In this document: piece by piece, positions 5,211 through 13,306 of the stretch
Layout: each line of letters opens with the position of its first letter
How positions within the stretch are numbered: position 1 is the first letter of the stretch
Origin: Proteobacteria bacterium UBA1847
Lineage (GTDB): Bacteria; Pseudomonadota; Gammaproteobacteria; Steroidobacterales; Woeseiaceae
Direction of reading: 5' to 3'
Length of the DNA stretch: 13,362 bases
Assembly: GCA_002338605.1 (NCBI GenBank)
Contig: DDIP01000096.1
Location: 1-13,362 of the forward strand
Notes under the pieces: generated by a model
Database searches by the model: none
What the model was told of the DNA's origin: nothing
Seen by the model: only the letters and a program-made list of their open reading frames with translations
Made by a program: the position numbers and the translations under genes

Positions 5211-8009
5211 ATGCAAACCAATAAATTGTTCTTTCCAGTCGCACTAGGTATCGCCGTTCTAGTCGCTGCGTGCGGCTCCGGCGGTGATGATGAAGAAGAG
5301 GGTCCCGGTTTCGACCCCTCATTGCCGACGACCACGACGAAATACACTGTAGTGTTCAGCGCCGAGCAAGTCGTATCGGGGACGCCTGCGCCAGCAGGTG
5401 TCACCGCAACCGCCAACTTGCAAACGCAAAGCGGCAACGACTTTACGGCGAGCGGCACGATTACAATCAGCGGAGCGTCCGCGTCGTCAGTCAATATTCA
5501 TGCGGGGTTCGTGGGTGAATCGGGCCCGGCTATATTTTCGCTAACCGGCAGCGGTAGCAACTGGTCGATTCCGGCGGGCACAGAAATCGATCCGGATGAA
5601 CGCAACCTGCTCGAGGCTGCGAACCTCTACGTCCTCGTCGAAACACCGCAGGGTCGCTTACGCGCGCAGATTCTTTCACCCGGATGGGATTTTGCCATTG
5701 TCGATCTCGCAGCCGATGGGACGGTGCCCGCTTCCGGTTCATCCGCTACCGCGAAGTCCGGATTCATGTACAACACGTTATCCAGTGATTATCGGGTACG
5801 TATCGCGACTACCGGCCTTGGGGATGCAATGAGTGCAAGCATCAGGAGCGCGATAGCCGGCACCCGCGGAGAGGTATTCGCTGCTCTCGAACTTTCCGCT
5901 GGTACATCGGGCCTGTGGGGGTCAGCGGATATCAATGACCCGAATTTTGGCCCGCGGCTCAACAATAGCGGCCTCACCCTGCTCGACCAGGGAGCACTCT
6001 ATTTGAGTGTCGAGACGCCTGCGGCACCCGAGGGAGCCGTACGCGGACAAATTCTTCTCGACAGCATCACAGTCGCCACCACGGAACTGAGCGACGCGGA
6101 AGTCGTCAGCTCAGTGACCGTGGATTCCAACGCCAGTGCGACCGCAACACTGACTTACAATACCGACACGTCGACTTTCGGGATGGGGCTCAGTACCTCG
6201 CTCGACAATGCGATCAGCGTATCCGTGCACCAGGCGCCAGTGGGCGAGAATGGCACGTTTCTCTACAGCCTGACGCCGGACACCGGGTTGCCCGGAAACT
6301 GGGCCCTGGACCCGACCGTGCTGTCCGAAAGCGCAGCGTCAGCACTTGTGGCAGACGAGCTCTATGTATTGGTCACGACTCCAGACTTCCCCGAGGGTGA
6401 GTTACGGGCGCAGCTTTCGCTTACTCCAGTCGACGACTTGGGAAAAGTCACGGCCGTTATCGATCCGTCGTCGACACAGTCACAACCCATGGATGCATTC
6501 GGCGGTGATTTGTCGATGACAACAGCTCAGGGTGCGCAGGTGGTGGCAACGATTCCACGCTTTGCAGTAGCTGAATCTACGGCATTCTCAATCACCGACA
6601 TCACTTCAGTCGAAGGCTTGCCAGCCAACGCCAGGATGCTTGCGGCGGTGCAGATGGGCCCTGCCGAGGTGTCCTTCGCGCATCCGGTAGTGATGAGTTT
6701 CGATGTGACAGGAATGCGCACGCCTGGAACGATCCTCGTTGCGTTCAAGACAAGCAATAGCGGCGAGAACTTGCGACTGATACCGCTGCGCGACAGCACC
6801 GAAGTTCTCGGATTCGCCAGCACGGCGCTCGAGGGCACGCAGGTATCCGTTGGCGTGCAGAGTTTCTCAAATATCGGCTTAATGGAATTTGTCGAAGAGG
6901 AAGCACCGGGGCTCATGCGTCAACTCATTCGCCAGCGTGAGAATTTCGAATTTACCGATGAGTTTATTGAACGCCTAATGAGCGTTCTATTGGATAAAAA
7001 CATATCGAGAATAGACAAGGATGATCGTACACTCAAACGTCTCGCGGAGTTGATTCGGGATCGACGCAGTGAAATCAGCGAATGGATGGAGGAGTTCAAG
7101 AACCGACCTGAATTGACCGCGGACAATTTTGTTGAGTACGGTGAATATCTCTTCGCCACGATTCTTATCAATGAAATGGATGACAGTTTTAATCCGAATA
7201 GAATCGCAACAAGCCGGGCCGAGATCGATGCGGCCCACCAAGAGATCCTGGAGCTCGGTGAAGTCTACGGCGCCGGCTTGCACTTGCAGTGCTTCAAGGA
7301 TCCGGAGTCGGTCGAGGGGATACTCGGAGTGGTCGCACTCGGCTATGCGCTGCGAGTTGCCGATGAGGTTCTGAAACAAAATCCCGAGATCGGCTTCGAT
7401 AAGATTTTCCGGGTAGCGGAAGAACTGTCCGAGTGCTTCAGCCCGCGGATTTTGAGAGCCTTCTTTGAGTCCTTCGATGTTGAATCCGGAGACGAGATCA
7501 AGGGCACAGCGACCGACCTCTTGCGTGCCGTAACGGACAATGTCAACTCGACCTATGAAGGGTTCCCGATGTCGGATATGCCGACCGAGCTGATTTTTAT
7601 CGAGCCGCAGCTGCAATCGCTGGATCCCCTGACTATAGGATTCAAGGAAGTCACCGAACGCCTGAACGGCCTTTTTGTCGACCATACCCGCATCATCATT
7701 GAGGGCTTTGACGAGAACGAAACCAGGGGGACCCTGGAGCTGTCGGAGGAAACCAGCTTCCCGGTAGCGTCAAGCCAGGAGCAGATTGATGACGGCGAAA
7801 GGCCGGTCGTGACGCATCAAGTGTCATCTATTTTATCCGGGCCGATAGGAATTACGCCAACAAGCCTGGCGATTCAATACGGCTTCGACACGACCGAAAC
7901 CAGCGATGGGATTCTCGTCAACCAGACTGTCACCAATACCGGTCAGGCGTTGCTTATCAAGGAATTCACACCGCGCTCATTTGCTGCGGAAATTGAACTA
8001 TACGATTGA
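5211..8009 (+). CDS. Outer-membrane lipoprotein with three CHRD domains and a ZU5-like region
   Basis: The 932-residue product begins with a lipoprotein signal (lipobox LVAAC, Cys21, followed by Gly, so outer-membrane sorting is expected) and a flexible acidic stretch. Three successive CHRD (chordin-type) domains follow at about 44-156, 158-285 and 288-406. Each closes with the same strand pair: LYVLVETPQGRLRAQI, LYLSVETPAAPEGAVRGQI and LYVLVTTPDFPEGELRAQL. Residues about 410-560 resemble a ZU5-type beta domain (GAQVVATIPRFAV; AHPVVMSFDVTGM). The rest, about 565-932, is mostly helical and charged (DEFIERLMSVLLDK; RLAELIRDRRSEIS), with a beta-rich tail and no family I recognise. AGGAG at 5199-5203, 7 bases before the ATG, supports the start. 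It is transcribed alone, divergent from the CadC-like regulator, and ends at a terminator. CHRD function in bacteria is not established; a surface binding or structural role is inferred. Confidence 0.88.
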   Translation: MQTNKLFFPVALGIAVLVAACGSGGDDEEEGPGFDPSLPTTTTKYTVVFSAEQVVSGTPAPAGVTATANLQTQSGNDFTASGTITISGASASSVNIHAGFVGESGPAIFSLTGSGSNWSIPAGTEIDPDERNLLEAANLYVLVETPQGRLRAQILSPGWDFAIVDLAADGTVPASGSSATAKSGFMYNTLSSDYRVRIATTGLGDAMSASIRSAIAGTRGEVFAALELSAGTSGLWGSADINDPNFGPRLNNSGLTLLDQGALYLSVETPAAPEGAVRGQILLDSITVATTELSDAEVVSSVTVDSNASATATLTYNTDTSTFGMGLSTSLDNAISVSVHQAPVGENGTFLYSLTPDTGLPGNWALDPTVLSESAASALVADELYVLVTTPDFPEGELRAQLSLTPVDDLGKVTAVIDPSSTQSQPMDAFGGDLSMTTAQGAQVVATIPRFAVAESTAFSITDITSVEGLPANARMLAAVQMGPAEVSFAHPVVMSFDVTGMRTPGTILVAFKTSNSGENLRLIPLRDSTEVLGFASTALEGTQVSVGVQSFSNIGLMEFVEEEAPGLMRQLIRQRENFEFTDEFIERLMSVLLDKNISRIDKDDRTLKRLAELIRDRRSEISEWMEEFKNRPELTADNFVEYGEYLFATILINEMDDSFNPNRIATSRAEIDAAHQEILELGEVYGAGLHLQCFKDPESVEGILGVVALGYALRVADEVLKQNPEIGFDKIFRVAEELSECFSPRILRAFFESFDVESGDEIKGTATDLLRAVTDNVNSTYEGFPMSDMPTELIFIEPQLQSLDPLTIGFKEVTERLNGLFVDHTRIIIEGFDENETRGTLELSEETSFPVASSQEQIDDGERPVVTHQVSSILSGPIGITPTSLAIQYGFDTTETSDGILVNQTVTNTGQALLIKEFTPRSFAAEIELYD

Positions 8010-8034
8010 AGTTCGCAGATTCTTGCGCATCCCC

Positions 8035-8062
8035 GGGAGACAAGGACGTCTCCCATTTTTTT
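8035..8062 (+). terminator. Intrinsic terminator after the CHRD lipoprotein gene
   Basis: A 7-bp perfect stem GGGAGAC (8035-8041) / GTCTCCC (8048-8054) with a 6-base loop is followed by one A and seven Ts. It lies 25 bases past the lipoprotein stop codon, so the lipoprotein transcript ends here and the MATE remnant downstream needs its own promoter. Confidence 0.85.
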
Positions 8063-8200
8063 AGCAGACGTTAGCGCTCTCGAATGTCTCGGGAAGGAAA
8101 GTTTTGGAATTATATAGAGACTTCAAGTCCATAGCTTTCACCCGCAACACCAAGTGCGTAAACTGGCCCGCCTCATTTCGTATTAACGACGCAGAAGCTC

Positions 8201-8608
8201 GTGCTCTCACTCCGCCGCAATTTCAATCGACAAACCATGCTCGAGTTGTTGCAGCTCGCCCTCCCGATGGTGGTATCGCAGGGCGCCTTCGCGATGATGA
8301 TTTTTACCGATCGCTACTTCATGTCGCAGATCGATCCTGCGCATATGGCCGACGCCGTAATACTCGTGTCCGGCGGCACCCTGCGCGGCACCGGGGACAC
8401 GCGCTGGCTAATGATCGCTTCGGTATCGCTGCATTGGGCGATGCTGGTTGCTCAGTTCTTGATTATCATCGTGTTCGAGTTCAGCCCAAAGGTGTCGTGG
8501 GTTGCTTTTGTCGTGATGATTCTCGTCATCGCGATTGTTTATACGCTGCGTATAAAGCGCGGTCACTGGCGTGACGCGGATGTTTTGGAAAGAGTCATGA
8601 GGGAGTAA
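8201..8608 (+). pseudogene. MATE-family efflux transporter with a large in-frame internal deletion
   Basis: The frame encodes only 135 residues, while MATE transporters usually have about 450. Residues 14-50 (ELLQLALPMVVSQGAFAMMI; FTDRYFMSQIDPAHMA) match the first membrane helix and first loop of MATE proteins. From about residue 51 the sequence jumps to the late-helix motif SGGTLRGTGDTRW and continues to the C-terminal end (IKRGHWRDADVLERV). Roughly 300 central residues are missing, with the junction near base 8351 and the frame kept. A drug/sodium antiporter with about three helices left is unlikely to transport. Start choice is uncertain: a GTG at 8201 or an ATG at 8237, neither with a good ribosome site. 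The stop TAA overlaps the next gene's ATG (TAATG). It could instead be a retained small membrane protein, which I think less likely. Confidence 0.75.
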
Positions 8609-9603
8609 TGCGCAGCACGATCATGGAAACTATGAAAGCCATCACCTACGCAAAATACGGATCACCGGATGTTCTCCAGATCAACGAGGTGCCAAAACCC
8701 GAACCGAAAGACGATGAAATACTGATTCGTGTCCGAGCTGCAGAAGCAACCAAAGCGGACGTCGAGATGCGCAGCTTCAAATTTGCTGTGAAGTGGTTCT
8801 GGTTGCCCTTGCGGATTGCATTCGGTGTTACCAAGCCGAAGCGACAGATTCTCGGCGGCTACTTTTCCGGCGAGGTTGAAGCGCTCGGGAAAAGCGTTAC
8901 CCGGTTCTCTGTCGGCGACCAGGTTTTCGGCGCAACTGCACTTCGTCTGGGTGCGTATGGCGAATACGTTGCTTTGCCCGAGAGCTTCGCGATTGCGCCC
9001 AAGCCAGGCAACATGAGTTTTGCAGAGGCCGCGGCCGTTCCGCTGGGCGGATTCAATGCGCTTCACTTCATGCGTCTCGCGGACATTCAGCCGGGTGAAA
9101 CTTTGCTTATCAACGGCGCCGGCGGCAGCATCGGACTGCACGCCGTGCAGATTGCCAAATCAATGGGCGCCGAAGTGACGGCCGTGGACGGTGCGCACAA
9201 GGAGAGCCTGTTAAGGCGAATGGGTGCGGACCACTTTATTGACTACAGACAAGACAACTTCGCAAGCATGGGTCGAACTTACGACGTCGTTTTCGATATG
9301 GTCCCCGGAAGTTCCTATTCGGGTTGCATCAAGATCCTCAATCCAAAGGGGCGATATTTGTCGGGTAATCCCCGTCTGTCGAAGATGATTCGCTCAGTGT
9401 TCACGACCCGTTTCACGGATAAAACAGCCAGGTTCCGATTTGCCGGCGAGACAACTTCGGACCTGCTCACTCTCAAAGAGATGATCGAAGACGGTCGAAT
9501 CAAATCAATCGTAGACAAGATTTATCCAATGGAGCAGGCATCCGACGCCCATCGACGGGTCGAGACTGAAGAACGCCTTGGCGCGGTTGTCATCGCCACG
9601 TAA
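8608..9603 (+). CDS. Zinc-independent MDR-family NAD(P)-dependent oxidoreductase (quinone oxidoreductase-like)
   Basis: The 331-residue product is a medium-chain dehydrogenase/reductase of the quinone oxidoreductase type: a GroES-like N-terminal domain (MKAITYAKYGSPDVLQINEV; later FSGEVEALGKSVTRFSVGDQ) followed by a Rossmann domain with the dinucleotide-binding motif GAGGSIG at residues 170-176. I see no Cys/His set for structural or catalytic zinc, so NAD(P)H-dependent reduction of a quinone or enone is likely; the substrate is unknown. The ATG at 8608 overlaps the MATE stop as TAATG with GAGGGAG just upstream, suggesting translational coupling. In-frame ATGs at 8623 and 8632 are alternatives, and 8632 gives the family-typical MKAI start. 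The protein is cytosolic. Its reading looks intact, unlike its neighbour. Confidence 0.9.
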   Translation: MRSTIMETMKAITYAKYGSPDVLQINEVPKPEPKDDEILIRVRAAEATKADVEMRSFKFAVKWFWLPLRIAFGVTKPKRQILGGYFSGEVEALGKSVTRFSVGDQVFGATALRLGAYGEYVALPESFAIAPKPGNMSFAEAAAVPLGGFNALHFMRLADIQPGETLLINGAGGSIGLHAVQIAKSMGAEVTAVDGAHKESLLRRMGADHFIDYRQDNFASMGRTYDVVFDMVPGSSYSGCIKILNPKGRYLSGNPRLSKMIRSVFTTRFTDKTARFRFAGETTSDLLTLKEMIEDGRIKSIVDKIYPMEQASDAHRRVETEERLGAVVIAT

Positions 9604-9729
9604 CATGACGATGAGATCGATCGTTACCTTGCCTCCGACGAGCTTCAGCAGAGTTTGCTGACGGTCGACGGAACGCTGGGGCGTTTCGCGGATTTCTTTT
9701 TCGAGCGGGTGAACGCGAACCAGGAGTGA
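9604..9729 (+). other. Possible 3' fragment of a lost gene (no start codon)
   Basis: Directly after the oxidoreductase stop the same frame stays open for 41 codons to a TGA at 9727-9729. The translation has a protein-like, amphipathic look (DEIDRYLASDELQQSLLTVD then GTLGRFADFFFERVNANQE). No in-frame ATG and no ribosome site are present, so it cannot be an independent gene from here. It looks like the C-terminal tail of a protein whose 5' part was deleted, but 41 open codons can occur by chance and I do not recognise the family. Confidence 0.3.
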
Positions 9730-9739
9730 CACCTTTTTC

Positions 9740-9988
9740 CTATTTTTTGAATAATCCTGCGATAAACAGCAGAACGACCGCTCCGACGGTGGACGTGACC
9801 AGTGCGCCAATCAGGCCGCCGGCCGAGATGCCCAGCAAGTTGAACAGGTACCCACCGATGACAGCGCCAACAATTCCGAGAATGATATTGCCCAGCAAGC
9901 CGAACCCACCACCCTTCATTATTCTGCCGGCCAACCAACCTGCAGCTGCACCGATTGCGAGAAAGATAATCAGGCCTGTAATGTCCAT
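9740..9988 (-). CDS. GlsB/YeaQ/YmgE family small membrane protein
   Basis: The 82-residue product starts MDITGLIIFLAIGAAAGWLA, then GRIMKGGGFGLLGNIILGIV, then GAVIGGYLFNLLGI, and has a third hydrophobic helix before the terminal KK. This Gly-rich three-helix pattern, with the GWLAGRIMKGGGFGLLGNIILG core, is diagnostic of the transglycosylase-associated/GlsB family of inner-membrane proteins, which are often induced by general stress; the biochemical role is unknown. The ATG at 9986-9988 is preferred over a longer frame reaching 10108 because GGAG (9995-9998) sits 6 bases upstream and the family begins here. It is divergent from the DUF2797 gene, with 91 bases between the start codons. Confidence 0.9.
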   Translation of the reverse strand: MDITGLIIFLAIGAAAGWLAGRIMKGGGFGLLGNIILGIVGAVIGGYLFNLLGISAGGLIGALVTSTVGAVVLLFIAGLFKK

Positions 9989-10039
9989 GTTTTTCTCCGT
10001 CTTCTTGTTTGAAGCACCGTAGTGCAATTCGCTCACCTT

Positions 10040-10066
10040 ATCATGACCCCTTATCAGACATATCAA
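10040..10066 (-). promoter_or_regulatory. Weak candidate promoter for the GlsB-family gene
   Basis: On the minus strand TTGATA (10061-10066) is a 5/6 match to a -35 box. CATGAT (10040-10045) could serve as the -10, but the 15-base spacing is short. It is placed sensibly, 50 bases before the start codon, yet the match is poor enough to be chance, and it runs into the ribosome site region of the divergent gene. Confidence 0.25.
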
Positions 10067-10079
10067 TGAGGCTATCCCG

Positions 10080-10883
10080 ATGAACTCCGACACCCAGCTT
10101 TTCGGCAACCTTCGAAAAATGCAGACCCGACTCGAGGATGTCGCTCGCTACACGCTGGTGCTCGATGATATTCCGATCGACATGAACGCGAAGATCGGCA
10201 AGACCATCAAGCTGAGTTTTGACGGCACCATCAACTGCATTGCCTGCGGCCGGACGACGAAGAAGTCTTTCGGAGGTGGTTTTTGCTTCCCATGTTTTCG
10301 AAACGCGCCAGAGTCCAGTGAATGCATCATCCGCCCGGAGCTTTGCCGGGCACACGAAGGCGAGGCGCGGGACATGGCCTGGGCCGAGACACACTGCCTG
10401 GTCGAACAAATTGTCTATCTCGCACGGAGCTCCGCAATCAAGGTGGGCATCACGCGGGCCTCGCAAATGCCCACCCGCTGGATCGATCAGGGCGCAAGCG
10501 ATGCCATCGTCTTTGCTCGTGTCCCCAATCGCTACACGGCTGGCCTCGTTGAGGTCGCATTGAAAGAGCACCTGACCGATCGAACAAACTGGCAGCGCAT
10601 GTTGAAGAACGAGGTGATTGATGCCGACCTCGTCGCCACGAAAGCATTGATGACTGACAAGCTTGACGCCAACCTGCGTCAGTTTGTCGACACCGATGAC
10701 ACCGTCTGCTCGATTAACTATCCCGTCGAGCAGTACCCGGAGAAAGTAAAGAGTGTCGGCTTTGATAAGCAGGCCGAAATCGAGGGTTGCCTCGCCGGCA
10801 TCAAGGGTCAGTACCTGATATTCGACGACAACCGCGTGTTGAATATTCGCAAGCACAACGGTTATCGCGTTGCCATCGACTAA
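10080..10883 (+). CDS. DUF2797 family protein, putative zinc-binding and GIY-YIG-like
   Basis: The 267-residue product has the layout of DUF2797 proteins. A Cys cluster, C53-x2-C56 and C69-x2-C72, followed by C82 and C89, probably binds zinc. It is followed by VYLARSSAIKVGITR at about 112-126 and PTRWIDQGASDA. The segment VYLA...KVGITR followed by an Arg and, later, Glu158 in AGLVEVALKEHL resembles the GIY-YIG/T5orf172 nuclease core, so nucleic-acid binding or cleavage is possible; that link is my inference, and the family has no assigned function. GAGG at 10068-10071, 8 bases before the ATG, supports the start. The gene is complete, cytosolic and apparently monocistronic, divergent from the GlsB-family gene. 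Confidence 0.88.
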   Translation: MNSDTQLFGNLRKMQTRLEDVARYTLVLDDIPIDMNAKIGKTIKLSFDGTINCIACGRTTKKSFGGGFCFPCFRNAPESSECIIRPELCRAHEGEARDMAWAETHCLVEQIVYLARSSAIKVGITRASQMPTRWIDQGASDAIVFARVPNRYTAGLVEVALKEHLTDRTNWQRMLKNEVIDADLVATKALMTDKLDANLRQFVDTDDTVCSINYPVEQYPEKVKSVGFDKQAEIEGCLAGIKGQYLIFDDNRVLNIRKHNGYRVAID

Positions 10884-11001
10884 GCGTTCGAAATACGTAG
10901 CCTTTGCCACAGCGAACGTGCGTTTCTAACGACGACCTGGGCGACACCGCTGTTTGCCGCGTTGGTCGGTAATTGCGCTGTGATACTTACGCACAAGTCT
11001 C

Positions 11002-11007
11002 TATACT
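11002..11007 (+). promoter_or_regulatory. TATACT -10-like box immediately upstream of the DUF5916 gene
   Basis: TATACT matches the -10 consensus at 5 of 6 positions and ends 7 bases before the ATG at 11015, so transcription from it would begin at or next to the start codon. No purine-rich ribosome site precedes that ATG. Together these suggest a leaderless message, although no clear -35 box is visible. Confidence 0.35.
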
Positions 11008-11014
11008 CCTGCCA

Positions 11015-13210
11015 ATGTCCCGAGCACTCACCTTCAAGAGACTTTGTTTACTGTCTCTGCCTTTTGTTGCGAACGCAACTTTCGCTGCTGTGCCCGAGGT
11101 AAACGCGGAGCCGCTCGCGACCATTCCCGTTATCGACGGCAATGTCATTGGCGACGAGGCCTGGGCCGGGTTGGTGCCAGCAACCGGGTTCCGGCAGGTA
11201 AAGCCAAAACACGGGCAGCCGGCATCGCAGAAAACAGAGGTCTTCATCGGCTACTCTGACAGCGCCCTGTATATAGGGGTTATCGCCTATGACGATAACC
11301 CGTCCGGGATCATTGTCAGCGACAGCCGGCGCGATTCCAGTCTCGACGAAACCGATGCGTTTCTCGTCATCATCGACGGTTTGCTCGACCGGCAGAACGG
11401 TTTCATGTTTGGCACCAGTGCCGCCGGTATCGAATACGATGCGCAGGTCACCAAAGAAGGCAGTGGCGACTTCGATTCCGGAGGCGGTGCCTTCAACCTC
11501 AACTGGGACAGTTCCTGGACGGTCAAGGCACAACTCGGCGACTACGGCTGGAGTGCCGAGTTCGAGATTCCGTTTAGCACCCTGCGCTACGGAACCGGTG
11601 ATGTGCAGGACTGGGGCATCAATTTTCAGCGCAATATTCGACGCAACAATGAAATCGTCTATTGGGCACCGCTCGATCGCAACCGCGGCCTGCATCGTGT
11701 TTCCGAGGCCGGTACACTCAAAGGCATCGAGCCGCCCGGGCAACGCAACCTGCAGGTGACACCCTACGTCCTGGGCAGCGCGCGACGCGGCGGAAGCATC
11801 AGCGGCACGGAGTCAGATTCCGATGTCGGTGTTGACGTCAAATACTCAATTACTCCCAGCCTGACACTGGACCTCACCTACAACACCGACTTCGCGCAGG
11901 TCGAGGCCGACGAGCTGCAGCTCAACCTCGACCGGTTCGCGTTGTTCTTCCCCGAGAAGCGGCCATTCTTTCTTGAGAATGCAGGCCTGTTTGGTGTTGG
12001 CAACGGTGGCGAAGTGGAGCTGTTTTTCAGCCGTCGCATCGGTATCGCCGGGGGCGGGTTGGCCATCCCGGTCGAAGGCGGTGCACGCCTGTCCGGCAAG
12101 GTCGGCGAACGAACCAACGTTGGTTTGCTGCTCATGAGCACCGAAGCCATCGATGGCTTCGCGCCCGGCAATCGATTCAGTGTTGCCCGTGTTGTCCAGG
12201 AACTGGGCAACCGCTCGTCTATCGGTGCGATGTATGTCGGTCGCGATGGTGATGGATCATTCCTGACACCCAATTCCGACGACGACAACCGTAGCTACTC
12301 GGTCGACGGTACCTGGGGCATCGGTGAAAACCTGCTGTTGACAGCCTGGGCGGCGAAGACTGATACACCGGGCCTCGATGGCGACGACAACGCCTACTCA
12401 GTCGCCGCCAACTACAATTCGTCCGAGTGGTCGAACGCCATTAGCTACACCGAAATCGGCGAAGATTTCAATCCGGAGGTCGGGTTTTTGTCGCGAACCA
12501 ACTACCGAAAAGTCAGTGCGCGCCTGTTTCGGTACATTCGCCCCGATGATTTATGGGGCCTTTTCGAGCTACGACCGCACATCTCTTACACTGGCTACTG
12601 GAAACCCGACGGCTTCCAGGAGAGCGGTTTTCTGCACATCGACAATCACTTTGAATTCCACAGCGGCACCGAACTGCACACCGGCGTTAATTTCAGAAAA
12701 GACGGTGTTATCAATGCGTTCAATATCGTTGACGGTGTGACCGTACAAGCCGGGACCTACGACCATGCTGAAGCCCAGATCGTTTTCTTCACCAACCAGT
12801 CGATGCCACTCAGTTTTGAGTTTCGCACTACCATTGGCGGCCGGTTCGGCGGTGACTACGCATCGCTGAATCCGTCGGTCAAGTATCGAATCGGCGAGAC
12901 ATTTCGGTCAGAGCTGGAGTTCGTCTACAACGAATTCGACCTGCCCGTGCCCAACGGCGAATTCACAGCCAACCTGGCGCGACTGCGACTGTCCTACTCA
13001 TTCACTCCGAGTGTGCAGCTGCAGGCACTTGTGCAGTACAACGACAACGCCGACACTATCGGCACCAATATTCGCTTCTCCTGGCTACGAAACGCCAACT
13101 CCGGCCTGTACCTGGTGTACAACGAAGTTGACGAACGATTCGCCGGTGCGCCGCCGACCGGCCGCGAGTTCATCGTGAAGTTCAGTCACATATTTGACCT
13201 GCTGAACTGA
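11015..13210 (+). CDS. DUF5916 family protein: CBM9-like domain plus outer-membrane beta-barrel
   Basis: From the ATG at 11015 the product has 731 residues. A signal peptide comes first (MSRALTFKRLCLLSLPFVAN, cut probably after FAA). A carbohydrate-binding-module-9-like domain follows at about 35-225 (IPVIDGNVIGDEAWAGLVPA; VFIGYSDSALYIGVIAYDDN). The rest is a DUF5916 barrel with its hallmark segment RFALFFPEKRPFFLENAGLF and, shortly after, FFSRRIG; alternating beta strands run to the C-terminus. It should sit in the outer membrane. The family often neighbours peptidase or polysaccharide-use genes; its substrate is unknown. The frame extends to a TTG at 10973, but that would put 14 polar residues before the signal peptide, so the ATG is preferred. 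It may be co-transcribed with the partial gene at 13307. Confidence 0.9.
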   Translation: MSRALTFKRLCLLSLPFVANATFAAVPEVNAEPLATIPVIDGNVIGDEAWAGLVPATGFRQVKPKHGQPASQKTEVFIGYSDSALYIGVIAYDDNPSGIIVSDSRRDSSLDETDAFLVIIDGLLDRQNGFMFGTSAAGIEYDAQVTKEGSGDFDSGGGAFNLNWDSSWTVKAQLGDYGWSAEFEIPFSTLRYGTGDVQDWGINFQRNIRRNNEIVYWAPLDRNRGLHRVSEAGTLKGIEPPGQRNLQVTPYVLGSARRGGSISGTESDSDVGVDVKYSITPSLTLDLTYNTDFAQVEADELQLNLDRFALFFPEKRPFFLENAGLFGVGNGGEVELFFSRRIGIAGGGLAIPVEGGARLSGKVGERTNVGLLLMSTEAIDGFAPGNRFSVARVVQELGNRSSIGAMYVGRDGDGSFLTPNSDDDNRSYSVDGTWGIGENLLLTAWAAKTDTPGLDGDDNAYSVAANYNSSEWSNAISYTEIGEDFNPEVGFLSRTNYRKVSARLFRYIRPDDLWGLFELRPHISYTGYWKPDGFQESGFLHIDNHFEFHSGTELHTGVNFRKDGVINAFNIVDGVTVQAGTYDHAEAQIVFFTNQSMPLSFEFRTTIGGRFGGDYASLNPSVKYRIGETFRSELEFVYNEFDLPVPNGEFTANLARLRLSYSFTPSVQLQALVQYNDNADTIGTNIRFSWLRNANSGLYLVYNEVDERFAGAPPTGREFIVKFSHIFDLLN

Positions 13211-13306
13211 TTCGCTCGCTGACGCGGTTGAGCCGTTTTGGCGACCGAATCTGTATACCCCTGAAAGAGACACTCAAACGGGAAGTTTCATTCCAGGGAA
13301 CGCAGC

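Noticed and set aside
8104..8574. A 156-codon open frame overlapping the MATE remnant
   Set aside because: It is an alternative-frame shadow rich in Arg and His with no family features; the other frame carries clear MATE motifs.
9989..10108. Forty-residue N-terminal extension of the GlsB-family protein
   Set aside because: The family starts at MDITG, and GGAG with correct spacing precedes that ATG; the extension would cover the divergent promoter.
10041..10910. Long minus-strand open frame opposite the DUF2797 gene
   Set aside because: The + strand protein has conserved Cys and GIY-like motifs and a ribosome site; the minus frame is its antisense reflection.
10887..10930. CGTTCG ... CGAACG inverted repeat after the DUF2797 gene
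   Set aside because: Six base pairs with a long loop and no T run; not a convincing terminator.
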